DNA of 64,000 nucleotides from Channallabes apus (GCA_030522415.1 CM060127.1:15358646-15422645), one strand, 5' to 3'; shown: positions 25,706-38,686, counted from the stretch's first letter. Made by a program: numbers and translations. Notes: generated by a model not told the origin, from the letters alone.

Positions 25706-26539
25706 GAGTTTGATGTCATTACAAACCTAATACAAAACTCTAGTCAGCATGCTAACTGTTGCTGAAATCTTTGGTTTGTTCAGCTGCACCTTCTTAAATA
25801 CTAAAGACCTAGTCTTGCCAAATTTGGGGAAATCTTGCTGAATTAATTTTAGATTACCTAATTTGAACTAATACTTGTACTTATTCAGTGGTGTCAAAAG
25901 TATTCACATGCATTACTTGAGTAGAAGTATAGATACTAGGGTTGAAAAAGACTTCTTTAGAAGTTGAAGTATCAACTCAAGCTTTTTACTCAAGTAAAAG
26001 TGTAAAAGTACTGGTTTCAAAACTAAAAAAGCATTAAGGATAAAAGCTTAGGCTGTGCCACGGGCCTACTGTACTGTATATACTGCACTAACACCTCATA
26101 AAAAAGAAAAGAAAAATGTGCTTGTATTTTTTAACGGCCATAGTGATTTGGGATTCTGTATATGGCAATTGAAAAAGAATGCATTTTAGTACAATGCAAA
26201 TACATTTAAGAACCATATATGTGTACTACTGAGCATTAACATGTTTCATGGAGAAGAAGATATGATAACTAGTTGCCTATAAGTATTTTAATGGTGTAAA
26301 AAGTCAAACTTCAGAGGCATGTCATCTGTAACCTTTATTGGAATGTAAATGTACATCCAAGCTTAGCTGCAGGAATCTGTGAGGGCAAAATACAAGAAAA
26401 TTAGTGACCCAGGGCAGGCTTAGTAACAATTACCCTTGTATGGTTGTCTACAATAAACATTAGTGCTGTCAGAATGAATGATTCATCCAAGTGGTTAATC
26501 AAAAAATTATGTGTGTGTGTGTGTGTGTGTGTATATATA

Positions 26540-27236
26540 CAGGTCCTTCTAAAAAAAAATTTAGAAAAATTGAAATAAAAAAAAATTTGCATATTGTGAT
26601 AAAGTTCATTATTTTCTGTAATGTACTGATAAACATTAGACTTTCATATAGTTTAGATTCATTACACACAACTGAAGTAGTTCAAGCCTTTTATTGTTTT
26701 AATATTGATGATTGTGGCATACAGCTCATGAAAACCCAAAATCACAAAAAATTAGCATATTTCATCCGACCAATAAAAGAAAAGTGTGTTTAATACAAAA
26801 AAAGTCAACCTTCAAATAATTATGTTCAGTTCTGCACTCAATACTTGGTCGGGAATCCTTTTGCAGGTACTTGTGTCTTGTGTCTCAACTTTCTCTTCAC
26901 AATATCCCACAGATTCTCTATGGGGTTCAGGTCAGGAGAGTTGGCAGGCCAATTGAGCACAGTAATACCATGGTCAGTAAACCATTTACCAGTGGTTTTG
27001 GCACTGTGAGCAGGTGCCAGGTCGTGCTGAAAAATGAAATCTTCATCTCCATGAAGCTTTTCAGCAGATGGAAGCATGAAGTGCTCCAAAATCTCCTGAT
27101 AGCTAGCTGCATTGACCCTGCCCTTGATAAAACACAGTGGACCAACACCAGCAGCTGACATGGCACCCCAGACCATCACTGACTGTGGGTACTTGACACT
27201 GGACTTCAGGCATGCTAATTTTTTGAGAAGGACCTA
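26540..27236 (-). mobile_element. internally deleted Tc1-like transposon
   Basis: The left terminus CAGGTCCTTCTAAAAAA and the inverted right terminus (AGGTCCTTCTCAAAAAATTAG) enclose about 700 bp, with TATA at both edges. Only the C-terminal third of the transposase remains, on the minus strand, directly next to the right terminus. This is a non-autonomous deletion derivative. The sequence at 26680-26760 is the usual long 3' non-coding part of this Tc1 family. Confidence 0.85.
26838..27179 (-). pseudogene. Tc1 transposase, C-terminal fragment
   Basis: The 113 codons contain the end of the DDE catalytic domain. MMVWGAMSAAGVGPLCF is followed by FIFQHDLAPAHSAKTTGKW, in which the second catalytic aspartate is the D of [27 protein letters not shown] then holds the glutamate of the DD34E triad. 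The DNA-binding N-terminus and the first aspartate block are absent, so it cannot transpose. Reading frame and motif spacing are otherwise well preserved, which suggests a young deletion. Confidence 0.9.
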
Positions 27237-27240
27237 TATA

Positions 27241-28824
<1,584 letters not shown>

Positions 28825-29950
28825 TATATACTTCCTGTTACCCTACTGGTGCTGTTACCTTCCTCGCTGGTGCTTGGTTGTGACATTTTGCTCGAATCTT
28901 GAGTCTCTATAACGGACAGCTTCGTCTACTTATCGCAACCTTATCAACCGAAAATGCTATTTCATTCAAACGTCCTTGCTGGAGTGTGTGACGTGACGTC
29001 ATGTGCCCAAATACCCAAAATTTCTACTTAAGTAAGATAACGAAGTATTTGTACTTCGTTACTTGACACCTCTGTATTAAGTACTAAATAAAATACAGGT
29101 TTATTGTATTAATCTCTAAATTTAAACCAATCCCTCATTTAACTCACCTTACCCCACTATAACAATCTTCTATTTTGTTAAATGGAAGTGTGTGTGTGTT
29201 TGAGAGAAAAAGAAAGCAAGAGAGAGAGAGAGAAAGAAAGAAAGAATGAAAGAGGACAAAAAAAGCGGAGCTAATTGAGTGTTCAGAAATTGTGGATTCA
29301 AAGTGAAATCCCGAAGGACTGTTCATCTGCCGTACACAAACATCAAAGCCATTAGAATTCATACACTAGGTCTATTTCTCCCTCGATGCCATACTGCGGC
29401 ATAATGCAGGCTTGTTGAATACAGATTCCCTCCCCGATTCCCTTTAAATCTTCATTTATTTTATAGAGTTGGGACAACAATTCACCATACATACATAATA
29501 AATCAAGACTATGGTTTGTAGACAAGCTCAAAATTGCCACACAATCATTTAACTGTTAAAAAACAAAAATCGTACGGGCAACCAGTAAGTGGGAAAAACG
29601 CTGCCAGTCATTTACTTAATAGTCTAACTGTTCGGTGATGGATGTAGAGACTATTACGTCTGATTGCATTTCATTTTATTTGTTTAGCACTATTACCCAA
29701 AGCCATTTTCATAAAGTACTGTAGCATTAAAGAAATTGAGAATTAAGCAGAAATGTGAGGAAGATGGCTTAAAGAAGAAACGACTCAAAATTCTGTTTGG
29801 GGCAGGTGTGGATATTTGGATGTAAACCATTATAGTATACAAGTGTAGAAAGGTAAAGACGCATAATGTTAGTTAAGTGTGTTATAAGTTCTGACCAAAA
29901 AGAACAAGAAGATTCATCTCACATTTGCCAAAAAAGTCTTCATTATCACC

Positions 29951-29971
29951 AACCCTAACCCTAACCCTAAC
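29951..29971. repeat. short telomere-like repeat
   Basis: AACCCTAACCCTAACCCTAA plus one C: three CCCTAA units in otherwise ordinary sequence. Confidence 0.8.
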
Positions 29972-30059
29972 TTTTTGGAAAGTGTGCATCGGGTTACATC
30001 TGGCGTAAAAAACTAACACAGTATTTTATTTTTAAAAAACATCATACCAATAAACATGG

Positions 30060-30420
30060 TGATCTTAGTGTGAGGATCTGTGGCTGCTTTGCAGCTTCAG
30101 GATTTGGATGACTTGCTATAATTAATAAAAACATGAATTTGACGCTCTACTGTAAATAAAAATCAAAAGGAGAATGCCTGGCCATCAGTTTGTCAAGCTG
30201 GAATAGGATCCAAAACACACCCGCAAGTCCACCTCTGAATAGCTTTAAAAAAAAAATTAAGGTTTTGGAGTGGCCTAGTCAAAGTCTGTACTTAAACCCA
30301 TTGAGATGACCTTAAACAAGATGTTCACAGGGATTAAAGTGAAAAAAAATCTTCTGACTGAACTTTTTTCAGGCCAAGCTATACAGGCCAAGATATAAGC
30401 GGGTATAAACATAGTAAGGG
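30060..30420 (+). mobile_element. Tc1-like relic
   Basis: Pieces GCTGCTTTGCAGCTTCAGGA (GCFAASG-like), CCTGGCCATCAGTTTGTC, GGTTTTGGAGTGGCCTAGTC (VLEWPSQ) and AAACCCATTGAGATGACC (NPIEM-like) follow the order of a Tc1 transposase gene in plus orientation. The frame is broken many times. A TACTGTA scar is at 30148-30154. Confidence 0.65.
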
Positions 30421-30429
30421 CCCATCCGA

Positions 30430-30545
30430 TTGGTCAAATTTGGACACACAAATGCTTGGCAAATAAAGTATTTATCGCAACTCCTTGCGATATGGTTATC
30501 GCGCATGCCATTATCGCGATAATGATATTTTTTCAATATATCGTG
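30430..30545 (-). repeat. terminus of another hAT-like repeat
   Basis: Read on the minus strand it begins AGGGGTGCACGATATATTG, followed by ATCATTATCGCGATAAT. GGGGTGCACGAT starts are typical of hAT MITE ends in fish. Only one end was found, abutting the hAT coding fragment at 30551. Confidence 0.45.
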
Positions 30546-30550
30546 CACCC

Positions 30551-30802
30551 CTAAATGACATCATATGAGATATGCTCCCCTATTGCATGATTTATGCTTA
30601 TGACAGCAAGGCCAGTGAGCCGTTCCTGAGACATGGTTGACCTCAGGTATGTCTTGATTAACCTGAGTTTGGAAAAGCTCCTCTCTGCTTGAGCTACAGT
30701 CACTGGCAATGTAAGTGCAATCCTGAGAGCAGTCCAAAAGTTGGGGTAGATCTCAGATAGATCCTTATTGTGCAGAAAAGTGATAAGCTCAAAGAGGCTC
30801 AT
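30551..30802 (-). pseudogene. hAT transposase C-terminal dimerisation domain fragment
   Basis: The 83 codons match the dimerisation region that ends hAT transposases, of the type also found in ZMYM-like fish proteins. Key parts are YPNFWTALRIALTLPVTVAQ, then AERSFSKLRLIKTYLRSTMS and LTGLAVISINHAI. The catalytic core lies upstream in intact relatives and is absent here. The surviving frame has no stop, so the deletion is probably not ancient. It could in principle be an exon of a domesticated gene, but nothing around it supports that. Confidence 0.85.
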
Positions 30803-31682
30803 GGTTTTTGATGGCAGTCATTAGACACTTTATTAATCTAATATAATCTAATCTAAGGGAGGAACAATTAGCTCCTTGGTTAATTTACTGCCTCAAATTA
30901 TATGCTTTGTCACGTAACAGAGTTATAGCAAATGGAAAATGTCTTTTAAACTATCTACACATATGTAAATTAAACTGGCTATTTACAGTATACTGTAAAT
31001 ATATCGTAAATATATTGGCTATATCCAACATTAACATAATAAACAATGGAAATAAATAACTGTACAGTCTTGCTGCAAAGCATAATTTTGTGGTTACATT
31101 TTGTGGTATTTAATAGAAACCATTAGAATTTCTGTGATGGTTTGTAAATTAGGCTTTTATTGTGTGTGTGTGTGTGTTTTTAACAAGGTAAGCATAGCAA
31201 GCATCATAAGCAAGAAGGCTAACAAACCTAAGAGTTAACGTTATACCACTAATTAACATGATGACATGAATAACTTAATCATACAGAGAGAACATTGTTG
31301 TATATCTTTATCTTTTACCCGTTTCTCATCATCTTCTTTTCTTTTTTTTCTAAATTGGGCCCCTGACAGCTTTGACCTTTTTCTCTCCATCGCTGTGTTT
31401 ACTTTATAATTGACGATTCGACAATCAACAGATTTCCCCCAACGCTGTCACTCACGACCAGAAGTCAAGACTAAACCAATTCACCTCCACAGCATCATCG
31501 CTTTTATTATCTATTGTTATTTGCCATTTCACACAATTAAATACATGAAAAAAGGGCAAATTACTGGTGTGTGTTTATAATATTTTGAATGAAATGTGCA
31601 TTATTTGTAAAGAAAGTCAGGTAGACATAATTTAGCCCCCTTCTTGTCCGCTTCATTTGGGAGAGGTGAACTGTACTCTGCG

Positions 31683-31760
31683 CCCCCCCCCCCCCACCCC
31701 CCCGTCATCCGCTCTCCTCTCCGCTCAAACAGCCCCCCCCATTCCCCCCCCCCCCCCCTC
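31683..31760. repeat. poly-C tracts
   Basis: Three C runs interrupted by short ATTC or GTCATCC segments lie inside the hAT leader. The reverse strand is G-rich enough for quadruplex formation. Confidence 0.9.
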
Positions 31761-31979
31761 CGCTTCTCAGTCTTCTCCGCTCGCTCAGCTTCTGTGCGGC
31801 TCATTCAGGGGCGGCGCGAGCGCGGTTATCACAGCTAATAGAAAACCGCTTAGCGGCACAGATTATTATTTTTTTACTCCAGGTTCGTGTGCCGCCCCCC
31901 ATGTGACATAAAAAAATGCCGCCCTGGCGGCTGCCCACTTCCCCCTACCCTAAAACCGCCACTGAATGTGAGCGACAGG

Positions 31980-32348
31980 TCATGCTCCGCTATGAAAGAA
32001 CATAGGCGCACTTTTACATCGCGCACACGGTCGGCCACAGATGTGTGAATCTCCGCTGTGGTTCTTGTTGCACCAGACAGGGAGCATGTGTACTGTTAGA
32101 GCACGAACCGCAGCATTGTGACGAGCTGCTGATTGATGGCGAGCTCGCACTTTTTTTTTTGCCATTATTGCCATATTGAAGTTTCCTGTGGCATACTGTG
32201 CAGAGACACCTACCTGGATGTTTGCTTTTTTTTTTAGTCCACGAACTAAAAGGCTTGCCATTCTCCCCAATTTCGCTAAGCCAAGCCCATCTCCATTTAT
32301 TATTTTTACACATTTATCAATCTCCGAAACATCGGAACCTTCCTGCAT
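31980..32348 (-). pseudogene. BED-like zinc-finger fragment of a hAT-type transposase
   Basis: Two overlapping minus-strand frames together give a KWRWAWLSEIGENGKPFSSW entry, then GRCLCTVCHRKLQYGNNGKK and an HNAAVRAL ending. The CxxC pair followed by a distant histidine resembles the BED-like DNA-binding finger at the N-terminus of some hAT transposases. A frameshift lies between the CxxC and the histidine. It is probably the other end of the hAT material at 30551-31964, or of a second copy. Confidence 0.55.
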
Positions 32349-32377
32349 TAAGTGTGTCCATGCTATCTTAAATATAG

Positions 32378-35300
32378 TTATACTTTAATACTTTAATACT
32401 TTAATACTTTTATACTTTAATATCTTAAATATATTAAATATTCTCTCAGGATGGCGCCGCGGATGGCTGCCTCAGTGTGGAGCTCTCCATTAGTCTTACT
32501 GTTTTTGTTAGTTTGTCCTGTTTTTTGTTTCTCAAACGTAATAACTTATACCAGGGATGAACTGCTGAACGTTCAGCAGGACACATCACACAATTTTCAA
32601 CCACTTTTTGATTTTTCAAACGTTTTACTGAACATTGTAACCGGCGGAGCAGCTGCGCTGTTTAAATGCTTTAAGAAGCGCAGGCGGGGGAAGAGAGCCG
32701 GTGCGCTCGTCAAGCTCCGACAGCGCGGCTTTAGAACTGCGCTGCCGAGTATACATCTGGCGAATCTCCGCTCTCTACCCAACAAAATGGACGAACTTTT
32801 CCTGCTCTCCAGGAAAAATAAGGACTTTTCAAACTCTGCCGCGCTGTGTTTCACGGAAACCTGGCTGAATGAAGCCATCCCGGACAACGCGCTACACCTG
32901 CCGGGCTTCCAGCTGTTCAGAGCGGATCGCGACACAGAATCAACGGGGAAATCGCGAGGCGGCGGGACATGCTTTTACATCAACGAAAGTTGGTGTACAA
33001 ATGTGACACCATTGAAGAAGATGTGCTGTCCTGATCTAGAGTCATATTTCATCAACTGCAAGCCTTTCTATTCGCCGCGCGAGTTCACCTCGTTCATTCT
33101 TGTGAGTGTGTACATCCCTCCACAAGCGTGTGTGAACGCAGCATTGCAACAGCTGGCTGCTCAGATCACAGACACGGAGCAACAACACCCGGACTCTCTT
33201 ATAATTATACTTGGGGATTTTAACAAAGCAAACCTCAAACGTGAACTGCCTAAATACAAACAGCACATCACATGCCCCACCAGAGACAAAAATACTTTGG
33301 ATCACTGCTACACCACAATAAAGGATGCATATCGCTCCGTCCCCAGAGCAGCTTTAGGACTTTCTGACCACTGCCTGGTTCATCTTCTCCCAACCTATAG
33401 GCAAAAACTTAAATCTGCTAAGCCTGTAGTAAGGACAGTAAAGAGATGGACCAGTGAAGCAGAACAGGAATTACAGGCCTGTTTTGACTGCACTGAATGG
33501 AGTGTTTTTGAAGCTGCTGCCACCAATCTGGACGAGCTCACAGATTCTGTAACATCCTACATCAGTTTCTGTGAGGACATGTGCATCCCTACCAGGACAC
33601 TTTTAACATATAACAATGACAAACCATGGTTTACAGCAAAGCTCAGACAGCTTCGTCAGGCCAAAGAGGATGCCTACAGGAGTGGGGACAGGATCTTGTA
33701 CAACCAGGCCAGGAACACACTAACAAGGGCGATCAGAGCAGCTAAGAGGAGCTACTCTAAAAAACTGGAAAACCAGTTTTCGGCAAACGACCCTGCTTCA
33801 GTGTGGAAAGGCCTGAAAACCATCACTAACTACAAGACGCCATCCCCCAACTCTGTAGGGAATCAACAACTGGTTGATGACCTGAATGAGTTCTATTGTA
33901 GATTTGAAACTCCCAGTCTCACACCACACTCCTGTCCTAACCCTCTTTCTACACCACCATTATCACCTCTGACAACCACCCTCTCTTCCCCCCCTGCACT
34001 CCAGGTCTGTGAAAAGGATGTTCGCCAGATCTTTCTGAAACAAAAGAGAAGGAAAGCTCCAGGCCCAGACGGCGTGACACCAGCCTGTCTGAAATCCTGT
34101 GCTGACCAGCTGGCGCCCATTTTCACACAGATCTTCAACAGATCACTGGAACAATGTGAAGTGCCTTTGTGCTTTAAACGTTCCACAATCATCCCCATTC
34201 CAAAAAAAACTAAAATCACAGGACTTAATGACTACAGACCAGTTGCCCTAACATCTGTGGTCATGAAGTCATTTGAAAGACTGGTGTTGGCCTATCTGAG
34301 GGACATCACAGGACCCTTACTGGACCCCCTGCAGTTTGCTTATAGAGCAAACAGGTCTGTTGATGATGCAGTTAATATGGGACTGCACTTCATCCTTCAA
34401 CATCTGGACAAACCAGGGGCTTATGCAAGGGTCTTGATTATAGACTTTTCATCAGCTTTTAATACGATCATCCCAGCACTGCTTCAGACCAAATTAAACC
34501 AGCTCTCTGTTCCTAGCTCTATCTGTCACTGGATCACCAGCTTTCTGACAGACAGGCAGCAGCTAGTGAAACTGGGAAAATTCATATCCAACAGTCACAC
34601 CACCAATACTGGAGCCCCTCAGGGTTGCGTTCTCTCCCCACTGCTCTTCTCCATCTACACCAACGACTGCACCTCCACAGACCCCACTGTCAAGCTCCTG
34701 AAATTTGCAGATGACACTACAATCATCGGCCTCATCCAGGACGGTGACGAGTCTGCATACAGAAGGGAGGTCAAGCAGTTGGCTGTCTGGTGCAGTCACA
34801 ACAACCTGGAGCTAAACACGCTCAAAACAGTGGAAATGATCGTGGACTTCAGGAGAAACCCACCTGCACTTCCCCCACTCACCATCATGAACAGCACTGT
34901 GACGGCAGTGGAGTCATTCCGGTTCCTGGGCACGACCATCTCTCAGGACCTGAAGTGGGACATTCACATTGACTCCATTGTTAAAAAGGCCCACCAGAGG
35001 TTGTATTTCCTTCGCCAGCTGAAGAAATTCAACCTGCCACAGGAGCTGCTCACACAGTTCTACTCAGCCGTCATTGAATCCGTCCTGTGCACTTCAATAA
35101 CTGTCTGGTTTGGCTCAGCTACGAAAGCAGACATCAGAAGACTACAAAGGACGGTTCGGACTGCTGAAAGAATTATTGGCACTCCCCTGCCCACGCTGCA
35201 AGAACTGTATATATCCAGAGTGAAGAAAAGGGCACGGAATATCACTTTGGACCCCTCACACCCAAGCCACCTTCTTTTTGAACTTTTGCCATCGGGTCGA

Positions 35301-35672
35301 CGCTACAGAGCACCGAACACCAGGACAGTCAGGCATAAGAACAGTTTTTTCCCCCAGGCAATCTACCTCCTTAACAGATAAACATCATTCAAACGGTCAA
35401 TAAATATATGTGCAATATTGTGTACAACACCACTGTGCAATATACTGTATAATACCACAGACTTCAGATATTGATGTAACTTATTTAAAAGTATCTCACA
35501 TCGTACTCCATTTGATGTCAACCATTTTAAAAAAAATTCTTTTTTTTTTTTGCGTCATGCTGTTTTTGTCTTGTCATTTGTATTTTTTGTTCTGGAAGCT
35601 CCGTCACTAAAACAAATTCCTTGTACGTGCAAGCGTACTTGGCAATAAAACTCTTTCTGATTCTGATTCTGA
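32378..35672 (+). mobile_element. L2-clade LINE, apparently intact coding region
   Basis: The element holds one long ORF (32451-35381) and a 3' UTR ending in AATAAA (35644-35649) and a CTGATTCTGATTCTGA tail at 35657-35672, the short direct-repeat tail typical of fish L2 elements. Directly upstream of the ORF are about five TACTTTAA units (32380-32430). The true 5' end and target duplication could not be fixed, so the start is approximate. Confidence 0.85.
32451..35381 (+). CDS. L2 LINE endonuclease/reverse transcriptase, uninterrupted 976 codons
   Basis: A single ORF encodes an apurinic-type endonuclease followed by a reverse transcriptase, the enzyme for target-primed reverse transcription. 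The endonuclease has NLRSLPNK (N105), FTETW (E136), GDFN (D256, N258) and LSDH (D306, H307). The reverse transcriptase has [17 protein letters not shown], motif [10 protein letters not shown] (D665), [16 protein letters not shown] and FADD (752-755, both catalytic aspartates). The C-terminal [11 protein letters not shown] is the usual L2 ending. No stop or frameshift was seen and all catalytic residues are present, so it may be functional. Oddities are a hydrophobic stretch at about residues 12-28, like a signal or membrane segment, and a basic patch KKRRRGKR near 75-82. There is no separate ORF1. The start ATG at 32451 lies in a GGATGGCGCCG context and a second ATG follows four codons later. 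Confidence 0.93.
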   Translation: MAPRMAASVWSSPLVLLFLLVCPVFCFSNVITYTRDELLNVQQDTSHNFQPLFDFSNVLLNIVTGGAAALFKCFKKRRRGKRAGALVKLRQRGFRTALPSIHLANLRSLPNKMDELFLLSRKNKDFSNSAALCFTETWLNEAIPDNALHLPGFQLFRADRDTESTGKSRGGGTCFYINESWCTNVTPLKKMCCPDLESYFINCKPFYSPREFTSFILVSVYIPPQACVNAALQQLAAQITDTEQQHPDSLIIILGDFNKANLKRELPKYKQHITCPTRDKNTLDHCYTTIKDAYRSVPRAALGLSDHCLVHLLPTYRQKLKSAKPVVRTVKRWTSEAEQELQACFDCTEWSVFEAAATNLDELTDSVTSYISFCEDMCIPTRTLLTYNNDKPWFTAKLRQLRQAKEDAYRSGDRILYNQARNTLTRAIRAAKRSYSKKLENQFSANDPASVWKGLKTITNYKTPSPNSVGNQQLVDDLNEFYCRFETPSLTPHSCPNPLSTPPLSPLTTTLSSPPALQVCEKDVRQIFLKQKRRKAPGPDGVTPACLKSCADQLAPIFTQIFNRSLEQCEVPLCFKRSTIIPIPKKTKITGLNDYRPVALTSVVMKSFERLVLAYLRDITGPLLDPLQFAYRANRSVDDAVNMGLHFILQHLDKPGAYARVLIIDFSSAFNTIIPALLQTKLNQLSVPSSICHWITSFLTDRQQLVKLGKFISNSHTTNTGAPQGCVLSPLLFSIYTNDCTSTDPTVKLLKFADDTTIIGLIQDGDESAYRREVKQLAVWCSHNNLELNTLKTVEMIVDFRRNPPALPPLTIMNSTVTAVESFRFLGTTISQDLKWDIHIDSIVKKAHQRLYFLRQLKKFNLPQELLTQFYSAVIESVLCTSITVWFGSATKADIRRLQRTVRTAERIIGTPLPTLQELYISRVKKRARNITLDPSHPSHLLFELLPSGRRYRAPNTRTVRHKNSFFPQAIYLLNR

Positions 35673-35974
35673 CCTCAGCCTGACATGTAGTTCTTCAAAA
35701 CTAAACCAAAACCCGGAGTGGATTCATACCGGAGTGATAACAAAACGCTTAGAGTGGAGAGAGGAACGTGCAGTCGCTCCACTCCAGGCTTTGATCACAT
35801 CCTCCTCAGCAGGCTGAATACACGTTGTCTTTCCTTAATTTAAGACCCATGTAAGCCTATATATACACAGCATTAAAATTATGAAAAGTGAATTTTAAAC
35901 ATTAAGGACAGGCGGAACAGTGTGATTGACGGAAATCCGTCGTAACGACGGAGAACTTTAATCCCTGTGTTCAT

Positions 35975-36165
35975 GCTTGAAAACAATTCTGCAAAAAAGA
36001 GTGGGCCAAAATTCCACAGCCAAACGCTTGATTGCAATTGTTACAGCTAATGGTGGCACAACCAGTAATTAGGTTTAGGGGCAATTAATTTTTTTTACAT
36101 ATGGCCAGTCGGATTTGGACAGTTTTCCCTTAATAAATCATCATTTAAAAAGCTGCATTTAGTAT
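35975..36165 (+). mobile_element. Tc1-like relic, 3' end
   Basis: TTCTGCAAAAAAGAGTGGGC followed by CAAAATTCCACAGCC and AAACGCTTGATTGCAATTG match, in reverse complement, the end of the transposase gene of the Tc1 at 27241-28824 (about 27480-27570). The 3' end of a diverged copy is all that remains. Confidence 0.65.
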
Positions 36166-36780
36166 TATCTTTGTGGAATATTAAAATTAGTTTGAGGAAT
36201 CTGCAGAATATATAAATCTTTTGTGCATGTAATCTCTGAATGACTTTCATCAGATTTAAGAAATATTGTCCATGTAAACGAGGTAGAATGAGGCAGAACA
36301 ACTGAGGCAGTTTTTACAAATCTAAGATTATTCACTGTGTTTTCAGGGATATAATATTTAAGTGATAATTGTGGGGCCAACCAGCGCAGCAGGATGTGAG
36401 TAATAACTACATAAGCTCAAAGCAGAAGTCAAGGATGAACCAGGCAGGCCTGCAGGGCAGAGAGAAACCACAGTAGTATATGTACGTGTGTCCAGATCAG
36501 GCAACTTGTGTTCAGGGAAAAAGAACAGTGGTTTAAAATGGTATATATTTTATATTAAAGTGCACACAGGGAGGTCTGACTATGAGAGCAAGTCAAGTCA
36601 AGTTGGCTTTTATTGTCATTTCAACCACATACTGTACAGTTCAGTACACTGTGAAACAAAAATGGTGCTACTCCAGGACCAAGGTGCTACATACGGTAAC
36701 ATAAAATGAACAAAAAATACTAGCTAACTAGAACACCTAATTAGCTGACTATCTAAGACAAATCAAATTTACACCATAAA

Positions 36781-37219
36781 GCGCTCGCCCTATCATCCAT
36801 CCGGAGATCGCTGGTTCGAACCCCGGGTGATGCTGTTTTCCTCTCACAGCCGGAGGCACAGAGAGAGCTGATTGGCCAAGCTCTCTCAGGGGGGAGGGAT
36901 GAGAGGTACTTGCGCTCCCACATTAAGCACGGCTCTAAAGCCAATCAGGGCAGTCTGTGAGCTCACACACGCGGAAGGAGCGGCTAGCGCTTTCCTCCGA
37001 TTGTGTTACTCCGCCCCTAATGGTGCGTGAGCAAGCAGTTCGAAAAGATGCGGTCGGCTGACGCCATGCGGTTCGGAGGAAACATGTGATAGTCTTCGAC
37101 CTCCAGACTGATTGGTAGTGGTAGCCTTAATGTGGGAGCCCCCCTAGCGATGGGGAGGAATTGGTCACGACTAAATTGGGGAGAAAATTGTGAAAAAAAT
37201 AAAAATAAAAATAAAAATG
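36781..37219 (+). repeat. tRNA-derived SINE (third type) with 11-bp target-site duplication
   Basis: The duplication TACACCATAAA lies at 36770-36780 and 37220-37230. The head GCGCTCGCC with GCTGGTTCGAACCCCGGG holds a good B box. The body has GAGAGAGCTGATTGGCC and GTGTTACTCCGCCCC, and the tail is (AAAAT)n. It inserted into the 3' UTR of LINE-A on the opposite strand. Confidence 0.9.
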
Positions 37220-37515
37220 TACACCATAAATTATTAAAAACTATTCTAAAATACTATACAAAAGACATTACAATATAAAAGATAAATACAAGACAACATA
37301 AAGTACATGTGCGAATGTGCAACCAAGAGCAGGAACATGACAACATGACACAATGCAATAAACTGTGATATACTGAGATAGTGGGTTGAGGTAGTGCAAG
37401 TTAATGGCATGAAAGATAAAAAACAAAAATGTCTTATGAGTAGCAGCATAGTCGAGAAAGAGTCCTTGTGCAAATAGCAACTGATAATAAAAATATTTGT
37501 GCAAAAATAAAAAGT

Positions 37516-38437
37516 TTAGTGTTGAAAATTTGCTGGATGGTTGTAGATCAGTGTGCATGCCCTTGTGTTTATCGGTCCAGTTGCAAAGTATGGATGTGAG
37601 GGCCCGAATGCTTCGGTACCTTTTTCCAGCTGGCAGGAGGGTAAAGAGTGAGTGAGAGGGGGTGTCTGATCAGCCACAATGCTGATGGCTTTGCGGATGA
37701 GTAGATGTCTGTGATAGAGGAATGAGAGACCCCAATGATATTCGGCTGTCCTCACTATCCACTGTAGTGTCCTGAGGTCTGAGATGGCACAATTCCCAAA
37801 CCAGACAGTGATGCAGCTGCTCAGGATGCTCTTGATAGTCCCTCTGTAGAAGATGGTAAGAATCGGTGGTGGAAGCTGGCCCTTCCTCACCCTTCTCAGA
37901 AAGAAAAGAAGCTGTTGGGCTTTCTTGTGCAGAGAGCTAGTGTTGAGGGACCAGGTGAGATTCTCCTTCAGGTGAACAAGGAATTTGGTGCTGTTGACGA
38001 TCTCCACAGGGGAGCCGTTGTTGTTCAGTGGAGAATGGTTGCTCTGCGTCCTGAAGTCAACAACTACAGTATCTCTTTTGTTTTATTGATGTTCAGAGAC
38101 AGGTTGTTGTCTTTACACCAGTTTGTTAGCCTCTGTACTCTGTACGCTGACTCGTCATTCTTGCTGATGAGACCAAACACAGTTGTGCCATCAGCAAACT
38201 TGATAATGTGATTGGAGCTATGTGTCGCTACACAATCGTGAGTCCGCAGTGTGAACAGCAGGGGGCTGAGCACACATCCCTGGGGTCCTCAGTTCTAAGT
38301 GTTGTGGTGCTGGAAGTGCTGTCCCCGATCCACACTGACTGAGGACTACCTGTCAGAAAGTCCAGGATCCAGTTACAGAGGGTGGTGTTCAGGCCCAGCA
38401 GGCTCAGTGTGGTGGAGATGGCAGGCCTCACTGTTGA
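37516..38437 (-). pseudogene. LINE-A reverse transcriptase, C-terminal half
   Basis: Minus-strand pieces are: [20 protein letters not shown] then [16 protein letters not shown]-like [33 protein letters not shown], where the FADD box has become FADG; NNLSLNINKTKEI; and the C-terminal FLRRVRKGQLPPPILTIFYR with SCITVWFGN. Frameshifts separate them. About 35 codons holding motif A (the first catalytic aspartate) are missing between ISTTLSL and LGLNTTL, judged against the intact L2 at 32451. One frameshift is exactly a 5-bp CTGTA insertion at 38065-38071. With the aspartates lost, it cannot be active. Confidence 0.9.
38065..38071. other. TACTGTA-type 5-bp scar in LINE-A reverse transcriptase
   Basis: The plus strand reads TACAGTA. 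On the coding minus strand, AAAGAGATA continues CTGTA then GTTGTTGACTTCAGG. Without CTGTA the codons read KEIVVDFR, the conserved L2 sequence after NNLSLN. With it the frame hits a stop at once. Confidence 0.85.
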
Positions 38438-38686
38438 CTGTTTCCTGTTGGTGACATAGCTTCCTGTTTTTGTATCGTTGCCGCGAAAGTTTCGCGTTTG
38501 TATCAGCGTTTAAACTACATCGCTTTATAGAATAATAATATTAATAGCAACTAGCTTTTACATCTCAATACTATTCGGCTTCGCCTTTTTGCTGCAATTT
38601 TTGGAGAACGCGCGAGTTTCCTCGTCTAAGAACAACAAACGGAATTCATCTCCAAACAACTAAAACTCCGACTCAGGTACGTTATA

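Larger units (their letters stand above)
30551..31964 (-). mobile_element. internally deleted hAT transposon
   Basis: The right edge, read on the minus strand, is CAGTGGCGGTTTTAGGG (an hAT-type CAGNGGCGG start) ending at 31964. A second CAGGGGCGGCG motif lies at 31806. A GC-rich leader with poly-C runs follows (31683-31760), and the transposase C-terminal domain is at 30551-30802. The several hundred codons expected between are missing, and the opposite terminus was not found. Confidence 0.6.

Noticed and set aside
29951..29971. Interstitial telomere as a fusion scar
   Set aside because: Only three CCCTAA units; too short to argue for a chromosome fusion or telomere repair.
36781..37219. tRNA gene from the GGTTCGAACCC B box
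   Set aside because: It lies in a SINE with target duplication and an (AAAAT)n tail. The cloverleaf is not complete, so it is tRNA-derived, not a tRNA gene. The same holds for the other SINE heads.
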